Below, piece by piece: positions 35,886 to 45,070 of a stretch of DNA of 64,000 nt. Both the position numbers and the translations under genes were made by a program. The stretch comes from Promethearchaeota archaeon (GTDB lineage Archaea > Asgardarchaeota > Lokiarchaeia > Sigyniarchaeales > SOKP01): NCBI GenBank assembly GCA_016839555.1, contig JAEOUA010000008.1, positions 248,001 through 312,000 of the forward strand, in the 5' to 3' direction. The notes under the pieces are model-generated. The model ran no database searches. It was not told where the DNA came from and saw only the letters and a list, made by a program, of their open reading frames with translations. How positions within the stretch are numbered: the first letter of the stretch is position 1; the number at the start of each line of letters is the position of its first letter.

Positions 35886-36508
35886 TGTCTATTAAAGATA
35901 TAGTATCTGAAGGAGATATTTACAGCATCCAAGAGGCTATAGAAAAAGACCTTCAAAAATCCGAACCAATAAAAGTATTAGATGAATTAATTGAGGGATT
36001 ACAACATGCTGGTAAATTATTTGCCGATGATAAAATGTTTATTGTTGATTTAATGGTGGCTGCTGAAACATTTAAAGAAGGATTAAATATTCTTCAACCA
36101 TTATTAGGTGAAAAAAAAAGAGAAACTATTGGAAAGGTCGTTTTAGGAACTGTTCAAGGAGATGTACACGATATTGGCAAAAATATTGTAAAGATTATGC
36201 TTGAAACTGCGGGCTTTGAAGTTATTGATCTTGGAAAAGATGTTCCAGCTGATAATTTTGTTGATGCCATAAAAGAACATAAGCCACAAATATTAGGTTT
36301 ATCTGCCTTATTGACTTCAACGATGATTGAAATGGAAAACGTTATAAAAATGATTGATAAAGCAGGTCATCGAAATGATATTAAGATAATGATTGGTGGT
36401 GCTCCAGTCTCAGAAAGATATGCCCAATCTATTGGGGCTGATGCTTTTGCTGGAGATGCAGTCCATGCAATTGACGAGGCTAAAAAACTGCTAGGAAAGT
36501 TGAAATAG
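35885..36508 (+). CDS. corrinoid (B12-binding) methyl-carrier protein, copy 2
   Basis: 207 residues, GTG start overlapping the upstream stop. Base-off motif DVHDIGKNI is intact, as are GLSALLTSTM and GGAPVSERYA. The N-terminal cap differs more from copy 1 (KDLQKSEPIKVLDELIEG) than the cobalamin domain, as expected if partners have diverged. Convergent with the kleisin-like gene, 28 bp apart. Confidence 0.9.
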   Translation: MSIKDIVSEGDIYSIQEAIEKDLQKSEPIKVLDELIEGLQHAGKLFADDKMFIVDLMVAAETFKEGLNILQPLLGEKKRETIGKVVLGTVQGDVHDIGKNIVKIMLETAGFEVIDLGKDVPADNFVDAIKEHKPQILGLSALLTSTMIEMENVIKMIDKAGHRNDIKIMIGGAPVSERYAQSIGADAFAGDAVHAIDEAKKLLGKLK

Positions 36509-36536
36509 CTATAAATTAAGGCATTAATTCATTAAG

Positions 36537-37220
36537 TTATATGTATAGAGTGTCAGTGTCTGGTTGATATTTTATTTTTTTTAGCTGCAATAAATGAAGA
36601 AGATAGATAAAATTTTCATATATCTGGATTTGATTTTCCATATCCTCAAAAACCTCATTAAACTTACAAGGTAATTTTTTTTTTATTTTTTCATAAAAAT
36701 TTAGCATTTTTTCTGTAAATTTATGTTTGGGCAATTTTAAAATGAAATCTTCATCTATTTCTACTTTTTGTAGATGCTGTATGGTAAAAGAAGAAGTTTT
36801 ATCAACCATAAGTCTCTCTTTACTCGATTCTAAAAAAGTATATGATAAGGGTTCAAGATTAAATGTTTTTAGCCAGCATCCACTAAAAAGCTCTAAAATT
36901 TCTGAATCTTCAGGTTCTGATTTTAAATATTCTTGAAATCTTTTTTCTTCATCTAAGGAATTCAACAAAGCTTTTAATTCTTCGAATTTTTTATCTAATA
37001 ATTCACATGCTTCAATATAAGTTTTAGAAGTTTGATTAATATTTGAAATATTTAGAGAATCCTTTAATTGATTGAAAATAGGAACTAACTGATATTCTAA
37101 TAAAGAAATTTTACCTTCAAGAACGTCTTGATGTACTTTTTTGATCTTTTTTTGTATTTCTTCCAATAAATTGTTAGAATCGGTCATTAATATGTTTGAT
37201 TTCTTATTTTTCTTTTTCAT
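36537..37220 (-). CDS. SMC-associated protein with kleisin-like C-terminus
   Basis: 227 residues, starting 17 bp inside the end of the SMC-like gene, so translation is coupled. A helical N-terminal half (LLEEIQKKIKKVHQDVLEGK) and a middle with Glu-rich segments. The last 35 residues (NFIYLLHLLQLKKIKYQPDT) resemble the winged helix that ends ScpA kleisins (FLALLELIK...V...Q). That helix binds the SMC head cap. It is shorter than ScpA (about 250), and the N-terminal neck-binding part is not evident. Kleisin role is inferred from operon and this motif. Confidence 0.6.
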   Translation of the reverse strand: MKKKNKKSNILMTDSNNLLEEIQKKIKKVHQDVLEGKISLLEYQLVPIFNQLKDSLNISNINQTSKTYIEACELLDKKFEELKALLNSLDEEKRFQEYLKSEPEDSEILELFSGCWLKTFNLEPLSYTFLESSKERLMVDKTSSFTIQHLQKVEIDEDFILKLPKHKFTEKMLNFYEKIKKKLPCKFNEVFEDMENQIQIYENFIYLLHLLQLKKIKYQPDTDTLYI

Positions 37221-40200
37221 TTACTATTTTGGGAGGGTCAAAAATTTTAGAGACTTCTTTCTTGCCAATACTCGCCACCCCAATTAATTTGTCTGCTAAT
37301 CGATATAAAGCATTGGAAGATTTAGGTAAAAACAGGAGCATTTGAATCGGATTTTGGTCCAATGTTGATTTTATTAATTCATAGGTGATTTCGGCGTTTT
37401 TATCATCTAAAAACATCGCTGCTTCATCAAACATGCATAGTGGAGAGGGTTCCATTTCCTGTAGTGAGAGGATAAGAGCTATTGAAACCATAGATATTTG
37501 ACCTCCACTTAAGGCACTACAAGATATTAATGGATTATTTGATGTAGCAGCCTTGATATCGACTCCTAATTCTTCAAAAGAACCAACCAAATCTAATTCA
37601 CAATATACATTTATATTAGTATCTTTGAATTTTTTATTTATTTTAGATTCTAGATTATTTAAAACATTTCTAAATTTATCATAATATGTATCTTCTAATT
37701 TGGTTTCTGTTTTTTTAGCTGCTTGAATATCTAATTCCAGATCATTTTGATTTTTAGTTATTTTCTTAAGAGAAGATAAAATTCTATCTTTTTCAACTAA
37801 AATAGAATCATCCACATCATAATATTTTAATAATTCTTTATCGATCTTTTGAATATTCTTTTGAATTTCTTCAATTGGTCTTGGTTTAAAATCTTCTTTT
37901 TTAACCTTTTCTCCGATCTCAGAATCTATTCTTTTTAAATCCTCGTTTTTGGCATTGAAATCTTGCTGTACAGTTTCTAATTTATTTTTATGATCTTCTA
38001 AAGTTAAATGTAAAGACATATCACGTTTATTTAAATCCCCTTTTCTTTCTAATTTCTTTTTCTTTATTTCCATATTTCCTTGAATTGCTTCTTTTATTTC
38101 ATCTATAGATTCCTCAATCCTATCTAGCTCCCTATAAATTTCAAATGCCTCGCGATCTGCCTTCTCAAATTCTTTTTTTTTTGATTCATACTCTGCGGTT
38201 TGAAGATCTAATTCATTTTTAGATATATTTAGCTTTTGTTCTACGGCGTTTATTAATTCTTTTTTTTCTAGTAAATTTTCATTCCACCTTTTTTTCTCTT
38301 CATTAAGTTGTTGTAAAATATTGGGAATTTCCTTTATTCGTTTATTCCACTCGAAAAAATGAGGACTTTTCTTTTTCTCTAAAGCTTGTATTTGGATATT
38401 TAAGTTTTCAATCTCTTGAGAATATTGTGAATTTAACTCCTCCAACTCAATTTTTTTATCATATAGACTATTTTTTTTATTAGTGATACGTTGTTTTTGC
38501 CTAAAATTATAAAGTAAATCATTAAAAGATTGTTTTTTATGATAGATATCTTGCTGAATATCATCTAATTTAGACGCTCTTACTTTTAATTCAGAGATTT
38601 CATCACTTAATTCCTTAATTTCTTCTTCTAACTTATCAGCTTGCTCTTTTTGTGTTCCTGCACTTAACAAACCTTTTAATTTTTTATGATAAGGAGTTTC
38701 ATATACATATTTATAAGAAATAATTTGTTCCCCCTTTAAGGTAACACATTTTCCTTTGAAATTATGTTTCTTATAAAGTTCTTGTCCATTTCTATAATTA
38801 TTTACCACCAGACAATTCTTTATTTTAGAGTAGATTACTTTTCTAACGTCTTGATCATTCGTGTTGATTAGCTCAGCTAAATAACCTATTACCCCATCTG
38901 CATTGAAGGGTTTAAGTGGTTGAATTTGTTGTTTTTTAGGAATATAAAAATTACAATAAGCGTTGAATTTGGTTTTTAATCTTTTTAATAGGTTCATAGT
39001 GTCCCAATTCTTTGCGATAAAGCTATAGAGCTGTTTTTCTCCTAAAACAGATTCAATAGCATAGCTTAATTTATCATCATACTCAATATATTCAATTATA
39101 GGACCCTTTACTTCCAAATTTCGCTTTAAAATCTCTTCTTTTAAAATATTTATATTTGTCGGTAAAATTATTCTCCGTTCAATCAATGAACTTTGTATCC
39201 TTCGAAATTCCCCTAATAAATTAGATTTCTTATATTCGTCTCTTTTTAATTTTTCTTCAAGATCATATAATTGAGAAGAAATTTTTCTCAATTCTTTATC
39301 CAATTCCCCTAATAGATTTGGTGTTGGATTTTCAAGAAACCACTTATTTTTCTTTAACTTGTGATCAATCTCATGAAAACTCTCAAACAGTTGGTTAATT
39401 TGACTCTCAAAATCCTTAATTAATTCCTCATTTTTTCTAACATTGTTTTGTTTTTCTTCTCTTTGGGTAATTAATTCATTATAATTTTCTAGAAATTGCT
39501 TATTTTTTTCTACTTTTTGTGCCAATTCTGCTTGTTCGTTAATTAGGTTCTCAAAATTTTTATCTATTTTCTTAATTTCCTCTTGAATAGTATTTATATT
39601 CTTATTAATGCTTATTTTTTGATTCTGATAATTTTTTAAAGTTTTATTTGTATCTTTGATTTTATTAGCAATTTCATCGAGCTCTTGTTTCTTTTTTATT
39701 TTATCATATTGCCATTTATTAATTTCATCAATAAATTCTTGTTTTTTATATCTTTTTTCTCCAAGACTTTCAGAGAGACGATTTATATTCTCATCAATGT
39801 TATTAATTTTATTTTCAATTTTTTGAATCTTTATTAGATTCTTATTCTTCAAATCATCTGTTTGTTGGATTAAGGATTTGAATTTTTTAACACTTTCTGC
39901 CAAATTTACAATTTCTAATAGTAATTTCTGCCTATTTGCCCATAATAATTCATCTTGATATTTCCTTCTTTCTCTTAGTAATGCATTTTTTTCTTCCAAT
40001 CGTTCTAGTTTAGGTCGTAGTAAATCTAAACTAATATTTAACGTTTTTTTTTGAGTTTTTAATGAACTTAACTCAGTATATAAATTTTCTGTATTTCTTT
40101 TTCGCTCTAATATTTCTACCCTTAAACCTTTGAGTCCTATTCCTTCTTCAAGAAAAGCACAAAGTATCGTGGGTTTTAGATCTTTCAGGGAGTCGATCTT

Positions 40201-40647
40201 ACCTTGACTCACATATGCAAATTGATTATCAACTTTATATCCTAATTCACTAACTAAATCATGGACTTCCCTTGCCTGAATTCTTTTAAATTCTGTGTCA
40301 TTTTTACGTTGTATTGTAAAATAGGGAGATTGTCCTCTTATTACGATTCTTCTGAGTTTAATAATTTCCTCATTATTTTGAATATGAAGCTCGACCATGG
40401 CATGCTCCTGATCATGTCTAATGAAAGAGGACCAATTAGTATATCTGTCATCTCTTTCATTACTTCCAAGTGCAAACTTAATCCCTTGAAATATGGTTGT
40501 TTTACCACTCCAATTTGGACCTATTATAATAATAAATTTAGAATCCCCAAATACAACCTCATCTTTTTGAAAGGAGAGAAAGTTTTCTAAAATAACTTTG
40601 TGTAGATGTATGCTATTATATTCAATAAGTTTTGCTTTGGCATCCAA
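37204..40647 (-). CDS. SMC-like ATPase with hinge domain
   Basis: 1147 residues. N-terminal head: Walker A GPNWSGKT (residues 43-50, Trp where Gly is usual) and a Q-loop region near AYVSQGKID. A coiled coil of about 300 residues runs to the hinge at about 495-640 (KGPIIEYIEYDDKLSYAIES, and GVIGYLAELI), then the returning coil. C-terminal head: signature LSGGQISMVS and Walker B LCMFDEAAMFLDD. The hinge and long coils make this an SMC rather than Rad50 (no CxxC hook). SMC proteins organise DNA by loop extrusion with a kleisin. The gene upstream (18 bp) is a degenerate AAA+ and the one downstream (17-bp overlap) a kleisin-like protein. It is divergent from canonical archaeal SMC. Confidence 0.85.
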   Translation of the reverse strand: MDAKAKLIEYNSIHLHKVILENFLSFQKDEVVFGDSKFIIIIGPNWSGKTTIFQGIKFALGSNERDDRYTNWSSFIRHDQEHAMVELHIQNNEEIIKLRRIVIRGQSPYFTIQRKNDTEFKRIQAREVHDLVSELGYKVDNQFAYVSQGKIDSLKDLKPTILCAFLEEGIGLKGLRVEILERKRNTENLYTELSSLKTQKKTLNISLDLLRPKLERLEEKNALLRERRKYQDELLWANRQKLLLEIVNLAESVKKFKSLIQQTDDLKNKNLIKIQKIENKINNIDENINRLSESLGEKRYKKQEFIDEINKWQYDKIKKKQELDEIANKIKDTNKTLKNYQNQKISINKNINTIQEEIKKIDKNFENLINEQAELAQKVEKNKQFLENYNELITQREEKQNNVRKNEELIKDFESQINQLFESFHEIDHKLKKNKWFLENPTPNLLGELDKELRKISSQLYDLEEKLKRDEYKKSNLLGEFRRIQSSLIERRIILPTNINILKEEILKRNLEVKGPIIEYIEYDDKLSYAIESVLGEKQLYSFIAKNWDTMNLLKRLKTKFNAYCNFYIPKKQQIQPLKPFNADGVIGYLAELINTNDQDVRKVIYSKIKNCLVVNNYRNGQELYKKHNFKGKCVTLKGEQIISYKYVYETPYHKKLKGLLSAGTQKEQADKLEEEIKELSDEISELKVRASKLDDIQQDIYHKKQSFNDLLYNFRQKQRITNKKNSLYDKKIELEELNSQYSQEIENLNIQIQALEKKKSPHFFEWNKRIKEIPNILQQLNEEKKRWNENLLEKKELINAVEQKLNISKNELDLQTAEYESKKKEFEKADREAFEIYRELDRIEESIDEIKEAIQGNMEIKKKKLERKGDLNKRDMSLHLTLEDHKNKLETVQQDFNAKNEDLKRIDSEIGEKVKKEDFKPRPIEEIQKNIQKIDKELLKYYDVDDSILVEKDRILSSLKKITKNQNDLELDIQAAKKTETKLEDTYYDKFRNVLNNLESKINKKFKDTNINVYCELDLVGSFEELGVDIKAATSNNPLISCSALSGGQISMVSIALILSLQEMEPSPLCMFDEAAMFLDDKNAEITYELIKSTLDQNPIQMLLFLPKSSNALYRLADKLIGVASIGKKEVSKIFDPPKIVNEKEK

Positions 40648-40664
40648 TATTTATCACTATCCTC

Positions 40665-41948
40665 CTATTTCCCGAAAGATTTCTTTATTAAATCTATCCT
40701 TTTTTTTGCTTTCTCTAAATTTATCTGTGCTCTTGAAGGATTATCATTTAATATAAAAGGATATTCTGCTAATATTTTTCTATCATTATCTTCAAGTGGT
40801 TCGTTTTTATCAAGTTTATCAATAATAATAACTAATTCGTTATAATTTTCCGAAGCAGCATTTTCATATAATTGATCTAACATAAATTTTGAATAATTTT
40901 TTTCCTTTATCTCATCGATTATCTCCTTTATATTTAGATTTGAACCTATTTCTACACGTCTTTCTTCACTATAGATTGGTTTTTCTCCTATTAATTCTTC
41001 CCTTGTTATTTTTTTTCTAAATTTAGAACTTTTTTTTTGACGAAGAGCCTCTTTTTTACAAGCTGGTATATATTCTCCATTTTGAATTACCTGGATAATG
41101 CTATCTGTTATTTCATTGCTTTTTGTGGTTAATTCTGAGTTTAAATAATGTTTTAAAATTGCAATTTTTATTAATTGCTTAATTTCATTGACTTCCCAAT
41201 CATTAGTTTTCTCAACTACTGTATTGAGTTCAAATACAACCTCTGGATTTTTTTCCATGAATTTTCTTAAGATTTCTTGCCTATCTAATTTATTAAGTCT
41301 TGGAATTCTGATAAAATAATCGAAAATGTTAAATAATTCTCCCTCATAATCTAAAATCTCATTATAATCATAATTGATCCAAATCAACACAAAATTGTTA
41401 TTTAATAGATTATTTAAATTCTCATTTTCTTGATAATGAGTTAAAAGTTCCGTTAATAAATTTTTTCCTTCAAATATCTCTCGATATTCTTGTTTTTGGT
41501 TTATGATTAATAATTTCTTTTTCTTTTGTAATTGCTTTAATTTAACCTGTTTTTCTTCCGATTGCAATTCATCTGATTGTAGTTTTTCTGAAATTAATTT
41601 ATCAAAATTATTCAAAATTACATTAAAATTATTTAAAAAGTCCAATGGATTTTTTCTTATCTCTGATTCTTTTAATTGGACAAGACTTATATAATAATTG
41701 GAAGAAATTAATTTTAAATAATCTATGAGATCTGTTCCTGAAAAAATATTGATTAAAAGAGTTCCTTTGGGTTTTATGAAACTAAATATCTTTAATTCTT
41801 CTGAATAAGTTAAAAGTAATTTAAGATATTCAATAATTTCTTTATATTCATCCCGATAGAAAATACTCTCGTTACTAATTTCAATCTCCGAAGGGTCTAT
41901 TATCTTGAGAAATTTTATTAAATGATTATTTGCAGTCAATTTCGTCAT
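40665..41948 (-). CDS. degenerate AAA+-like protein in SMC operon
   Basis: 427 residues. The segment KPKGTLLINIFSGTDLIDYL aligns with the Walker A strand and loop of AAA+ proteins (PKG.LL.GPPGTGKT.LA), but the GxxGxGK core and its lysine are lost. The Walker B-like strand NFVLIWINYDYNEI and the lid FDYFIRIPRLNKLDRQEILR keep AAA+ spacing. The C-terminal 150 residues are charged and helical. It is thus probably a non-hydrolysing AAA+ fold. First gene of an operon with the SMC-like ATPase 18 bp downstream. A loader or structural role is a guess. Confidence 0.65.
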   Translation of the reverse strand: MTKLTANNHLIKFLKIIDPSEIEISNESIFYRDEYKEIIEYLKLLLTYSEELKIFSFIKPKGTLLINIFSGTDLIDYLKLISSNYYISLVQLKESEIRKNPLDFLNNFNVILNNFDKLISEKLQSDELQSEEKQVKLKQLQKKKKLLIINQKQEYREIFEGKNLLTELLTHYQENENLNNLLNNNFVLIWINYDYNEILDYEGELFNIFDYFIRIPRLNKLDRQEILRKFMEKNPEVVFELNTVVEKTNDWEVNEIKQLIKIAILKHYLNSELTTKSNEITDSIIQVIQNGEYIPACKKEALRQKKSSKFRKKITREELIGEKPIYSEERRVEIGSNLNIKEIIDEIKEKNYSKFMLDQLYENAASENYNELVIIIDKLDKNEPLEDNDRKILAEYPFILNDNPSRAQINLEKAKKRIDLIKKSFGK

Positions 41949-42268
41949 TAAAGTAATAATAATTAATCATAATAAATCTTTTTACATAAAATATTTAAGG
42001 CTTAATTTTTAACTTCTTTCCATTATTTTAACCGACAAAATTGACGATACTATTTTCCATTTTTCCCAAATAATTCTGAATTAAGCCAAAATATAGTATT
42101 CGAGATAAGAAAAACGAGATTTTATGTTCAATTTTTCTTCTTTTTTTGACATAAAAATAAAAAATTCATGGAAAAATAACAATAGGAAATAAATTATAAA
42201 TATTCGATTATAACTTATTTACATAATAATATAATTTTTATTAAAAAACTCAAAAAAGTGAAAAAATT
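41949..42268. other. intergenic, no gene seen
   Basis: About 320 bp upstream of the AAA-SMC operon. Strongly AT-rich with several A- and T-runs; presumably holds the divergent promoters for that operon and for the microprotein at 42269. No RNA gene or conserved motif stands out. Confidence 0.45.
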
Positions 42269-42355
42269 ATGGATCCGTTTTGGATCTTTATAATCATCCT
42301 TGCTGCAGTAATCATAATAATCCTTATACTTGTGTATATATTTGTATTAACTTGA
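42269..42355 (+). CDS. 28-residue single-span membrane microprotein
   Basis: ATG to TGA, product begins MDPFWIF and continues as one uninterrupted hydrophobic helix of Ile, Leu, Val and Ala, ending FVLT. The whole protein is a transmembrane segment. GTG AAAAAATT precedes the ATG without a clear ribosome site; TATA-like AT runs lie upstream. Codon use is not extreme. It may be a regulator of a membrane complex, or a chance ORF; the perfect helix in AT-rich DNA keeps confidence low. Confidence 0.4.
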   Translation: MDPFWIFIIILAAVIIIILILVYIFVLT

Positions 42356-42463
42356 TCTCAAACACGCTTGCTCTCAAAAATAATACAATTATAAAGATTT
42401 TTTCTTTATTTATTTAAGAAAAATAAAAACATTAATTATTATATATTTCTTATTCAATTATTT

Positions 42464-42811
42464 TTAGACTCGTAATTCATATATAAGTAAATTCAAATAA
42501 TATTCTAATTTTTCTCTTAAGATCTGATAATGAGTAAATTTGCCTTTTTTCCACCCTCTAATTAATCCTATTTTTTCTAATTCCCGTAAATGATGTGAAA
42601 TTGTTGATTGTGCTCTATTTAAAATCGCCTCTAGTTCACAAACACAATAATCTTTTTTTTTTAAGCTTTCGATTATTTTTAGCCGTTCTTCATTTCCTAA
42701 GCTATTACAAAAGTTTAAAATATCACGAAAATTAGCCTTATGTTTTATAACCTTCCCAAATTCTTGTAATTCTTTAAAATACTCATCAACATTCACGCTT
42801 TTTAAATCCAC
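42464..42811 (-). CDS. arsR: ArsR-family metalloid-responsive repressor
   Basis: 115 residues, GTG start. Winged helix with NEERLKIIESLKKKDYCVCELE, recognition helix RAQSTISHHLRELEKIG and wing WKKGKFTHYQI. The Cys-Val-Cys in DYCVCELE is the As(III)/Sb(III)-type sensor pair of ArsR, with a further Cys (FCNSLG) nearby. It should release DNA when arsenite binds. It is divergent from the Acr3 pump gene, with a palindrome between them. Confidence 0.88.
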   Translation of the reverse strand: MDLKSVNVDEYFKELQEFGKVIKHKANFRDILNFCNSLGNEERLKIIESLKKKDYCVCELEAILNRAQSTISHHLRELEKIGLIRGWKKGKFTHYQILREKLEYYLNLLIYELRV

Positions 42812-42929
42812 ACAACTTTCTAAAGTCTCAACTAGTTCCCTTTTTCTGGCTTTTTTAATCTCATTTCACCTTTTTCAAAAAATATCTACTTAAATTATAT
42901 AATAATCAAATTTATTAAAAGATATAAAA

Positions 42930-42953
42930 TCGATTCTTTTTGATTCAAATCGA
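42930..42953. promoter_or_regulatory. candidate ArsR operator
   Basis: TCGATT and its complement AATCGA are separated by 12 bases that also hold a GATTC/GATTC repeat. The site lies in the 222-bp divergent region between arsR and acr3, about 80 bp before the pump start and next to an A/T-rich promoter. ArsR dimers bind interrupted palindromes of this size. Confidence 0.5.
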
Positions 42954-43033
42954 CAAACTTAAATCTGAGCCTAAATTATGATAAAATGGAGTTTTAAGTT
43001 TAAAGTAAACAAAATTATACTTGTTGATTAAAG

Positions 43034-44101
43034 TTGATTGATAAAGAAAAAAAACAAACAATAGTAAGGGAATTAGAGGAGAGAGAAAAGAAACTTGTTT
43101 ATTTTGAAAAGTATCTACCGTTATGGGTTTTAATATGCATTATTATAGGACTTCTTTTTTCTCAGTTGCTTCCTGGAATCGCAAATTTTATTGACTCTCT
43201 ACAATTAGCAGGCATCTCAATACCTATTGGGATATGTCTTTTCCTAATGATGTATCCCGCTATGTTAAACGTGCAATTCAGTGAACTAAAAAAGTTAGGA
43301 AAACAACCAAAACCCATTATATTAACATTAATTTCTAATTGGCTAGTTGCTCCATTCGTAGGATTGCTTATGGCTAAAATATTTCTTGTCGATGAACAAC
43401 TAATCGTTGCTATTATATTATTATCGAGTTCTCCTTGCACGGCGATGGTTTTAGTCTGGGGATGGTTAGCAAAAGGGAATCAAGAACAGAATATTATAAC
43501 CACAAGCTTAAATACAATAACCATTATAATTGGTTATGTTCCATTAGTGAAATTTTTGACGGGTCTCCAAAATATTCCTCTCGATTGGTTACAACTATTA
43601 ATTTCAGCTGGGGTATTTATTGGATTACCCTTATTAATTGGAATTCTTACAAGGTATATGTTAATAGATTCGAAAGGTCGAGAATGGTTTGAGGATACTT
43701 ATAAACCAATAGTAGGAAAAGTTTCAATAGTTGCGCTATTATTCACTCTAATAATTCTTTTCTCATTAAATGGAGAAGTATTAATAACTAATCCAGATTT
43801 AATGCTAATTATATCTATACCTCTATTAGTTGGATTTGCAATTGTGGTTGGTTATAATGTCTTAATAACTAAAATAGCAAAACTCGAATATCGTGAAGCA
43901 ATTATCACCGTCATCATTGGTTCCTCAAGCCACTTTGAAATTGCAATTGCTACTGCTATCGCATTATATGGGGTTGGATCAATTGCAGCTTTGGGAACAA
44001 CAATGGGATTATTTTGGGAGATCCCAGTTATGCTTTCCATAGTATATCTAGGAAGATATCTTGCTAAAAAGAAGTTCTGGAATCCTAGATCAATAAAATA
44101 A
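43034..44101 (+). CDS. acr3: Acr3-type arsenite efflux permease
   Basis: 355 residues with ten hydrophobic spans of the BART (bile acid/arsenite/riboflavin) superfamily. The diagnostic SSSPCTAMVLVWGWLAKGNQ holds the conserved TM4 Cys, and GSSSHFEIAIATAIALYG is the conserved TM9. It exports As(OH)3 driven by the proton gradient. TTG start at 43034 with an N-terminal charged tail. Between divergent arsR and downstream arsC, so part of an arsenic-resistance locus. Confidence 0.9.
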   Translation: MIDKEKKQTIVRELEEREKKLVYFEKYLPLWVLICIIIGLLFSQLLPGIANFIDSLQLAGISIPIGICLFLMMYPAMLNVQFSELKKLGKQPKPIILTLISNWLVAPFVGLLMAKIFLVDEQLIVAIILLSSSPCTAMVLVWGWLAKGNQEQNIITTSLNTITIIIGYVPLVKFLTGLQNIPLDWLQLLISAGVFIGLPLLIGILTRYMLIDSKGREWFEDTYKPIVGKVSIVALLFTLIILFSLNGEVLITNPDLMLIISIPLLVGFAIVVGYNVLITKIAKLEYREAIITVIIGSSSHFEIAIATAIALYGVGSIAALGTTMGLFWEIPVMLSIVYLGRYLAKKKFWNPRSIK

Positions 44102-44254
44102 TTTATTTTAATTTTTATATTGGTGAGAACAATAGCAATTACTTATATGAAAAAACTTTGCGATCTCTGATAAAAATTATTTAAGAATTAAGTAAGAATA
44201 AGATATATAATCTATAAAAATAAGATTTATATCAAAATATTAAATGAGGAGAAT

Positions 44255-44683
44255 ATGAAAAAACCCAATCTTATATTTTTATGTACACATAATGAAGCAA
44301 GAAGCCAAATGGCTGAAGCTTTTTTGAAAAAATACGTAGGAGATTATTTTAATGTGTTCAGCGCAGGATTTGAAAAAAGAAAAATACATCCTTCAACAAT
44401 AAAAGTAATGGAAGAGAAGGGTTTTGATTTAAGTGAACATTATTCTAAAGAATTGAAACGATTTTTAGGAGAGAAAAAGTTTGAAATCGTTATCACAATG
44501 TGTCAAAAAGCTGAAGAACTCTGTCCTATTATTCCAAGAGTTATTACAAAATTATTTTGGGATATTGAAAATCCTGCTTCGTTTGATGGAACCAAAGAAG
44601 AGCAAATACAAAAATTCCGAGAAATTCGAGATCTTATTGAAAATAAAATTAAATTATGGTTAAAAGAACGAGAAATTTTGTAA
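44255..44683 (+). CDS. arsC: arsenate reductase, LMW-phosphatase type
   Basis: 142 residues. P-loop CTHNEARSQMAEAF (CX5R) with the nucleophile Cys, then SAGFEKRKIHP, and the pair of Cys in MCQKAEELC expected for the relay to thioredoxin. WDIENPASFDGT holds the general-acid Asp region. It reduces arsenate to arsenite for export by Acr3. GAGGAG ribosome site 6 bp before ATG 44255. Third gene of the ars locus. Confidence 0.9.
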   Translation: MKKPNLIFLCTHNEARSQMAEAFLKKYVGDYFNVFSAGFEKRKIHPSTIKVMEEKGFDLSEHYSKELKRFLGEKKFEIVITMCQKAEELCPIIPRVITKLFWDIENPASFDGTKEEQIQKFREIRDLIENKIKLWLKEREIL

Positions 44684-44755
44684 ATAGGCTTATTAAATTC
44701 TTGAAATTCTAAAATTATTGTTTTATTGAATATAATTAGTTTAATTGTAATTTTA

Positions 44756-44953
44756 TCAATCTTTTTCTTCTTTATAGTTTTCTTCCTTAGTTTTTTTCTT
44801 ATATTGAATAATAAATTTAATAATATGATATAAAATGTAAAAGAAAACAGCAGCAATACCCAGAGTACCGATTATTATCATCATATAAAAGGGCGTTAAG
44901 TCCGTATAAAATATCTGTAAAAGGGTTTGTAGTAGTATTATTATTAACCACAT
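44756..44953 (-). CDS. small two-span membrane protein
   Basis: 65 residues with two hydrophobic segments (1-17 and 22-48) and a charged Lys/Glu tail. Not recognised. It stands alone between arsC and the HD hydrolase, convergent with arsC. The helix-loop-helix pattern supports it as a real gene. Confidence 0.45.
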   Translation of the reverse strand: MWLIIILLQTLLQIFYTDLTPFYMMIIIGTLGIAAVFFYILYHIIKFIIQYKKKTKEENYKEEKD

Positions 44954-45070
44954 AATTGAACTTGTTCTATTTAGCTTAAAATTATAGTTATGAAAAACAT
45001 TATTTTTTTATATTAATAGTTTATCAATAAAAATTTATTTGTTTTATTAATATTTTTGGAGTAGCTACTG

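Noticed and set aside
37204..40647. Rad50 identity for the long coiled-coil ATPase
   Set aside because: There is a globular SMC-type hinge in the middle and no CxxC zinc hook, and no mre11 gene beside it.
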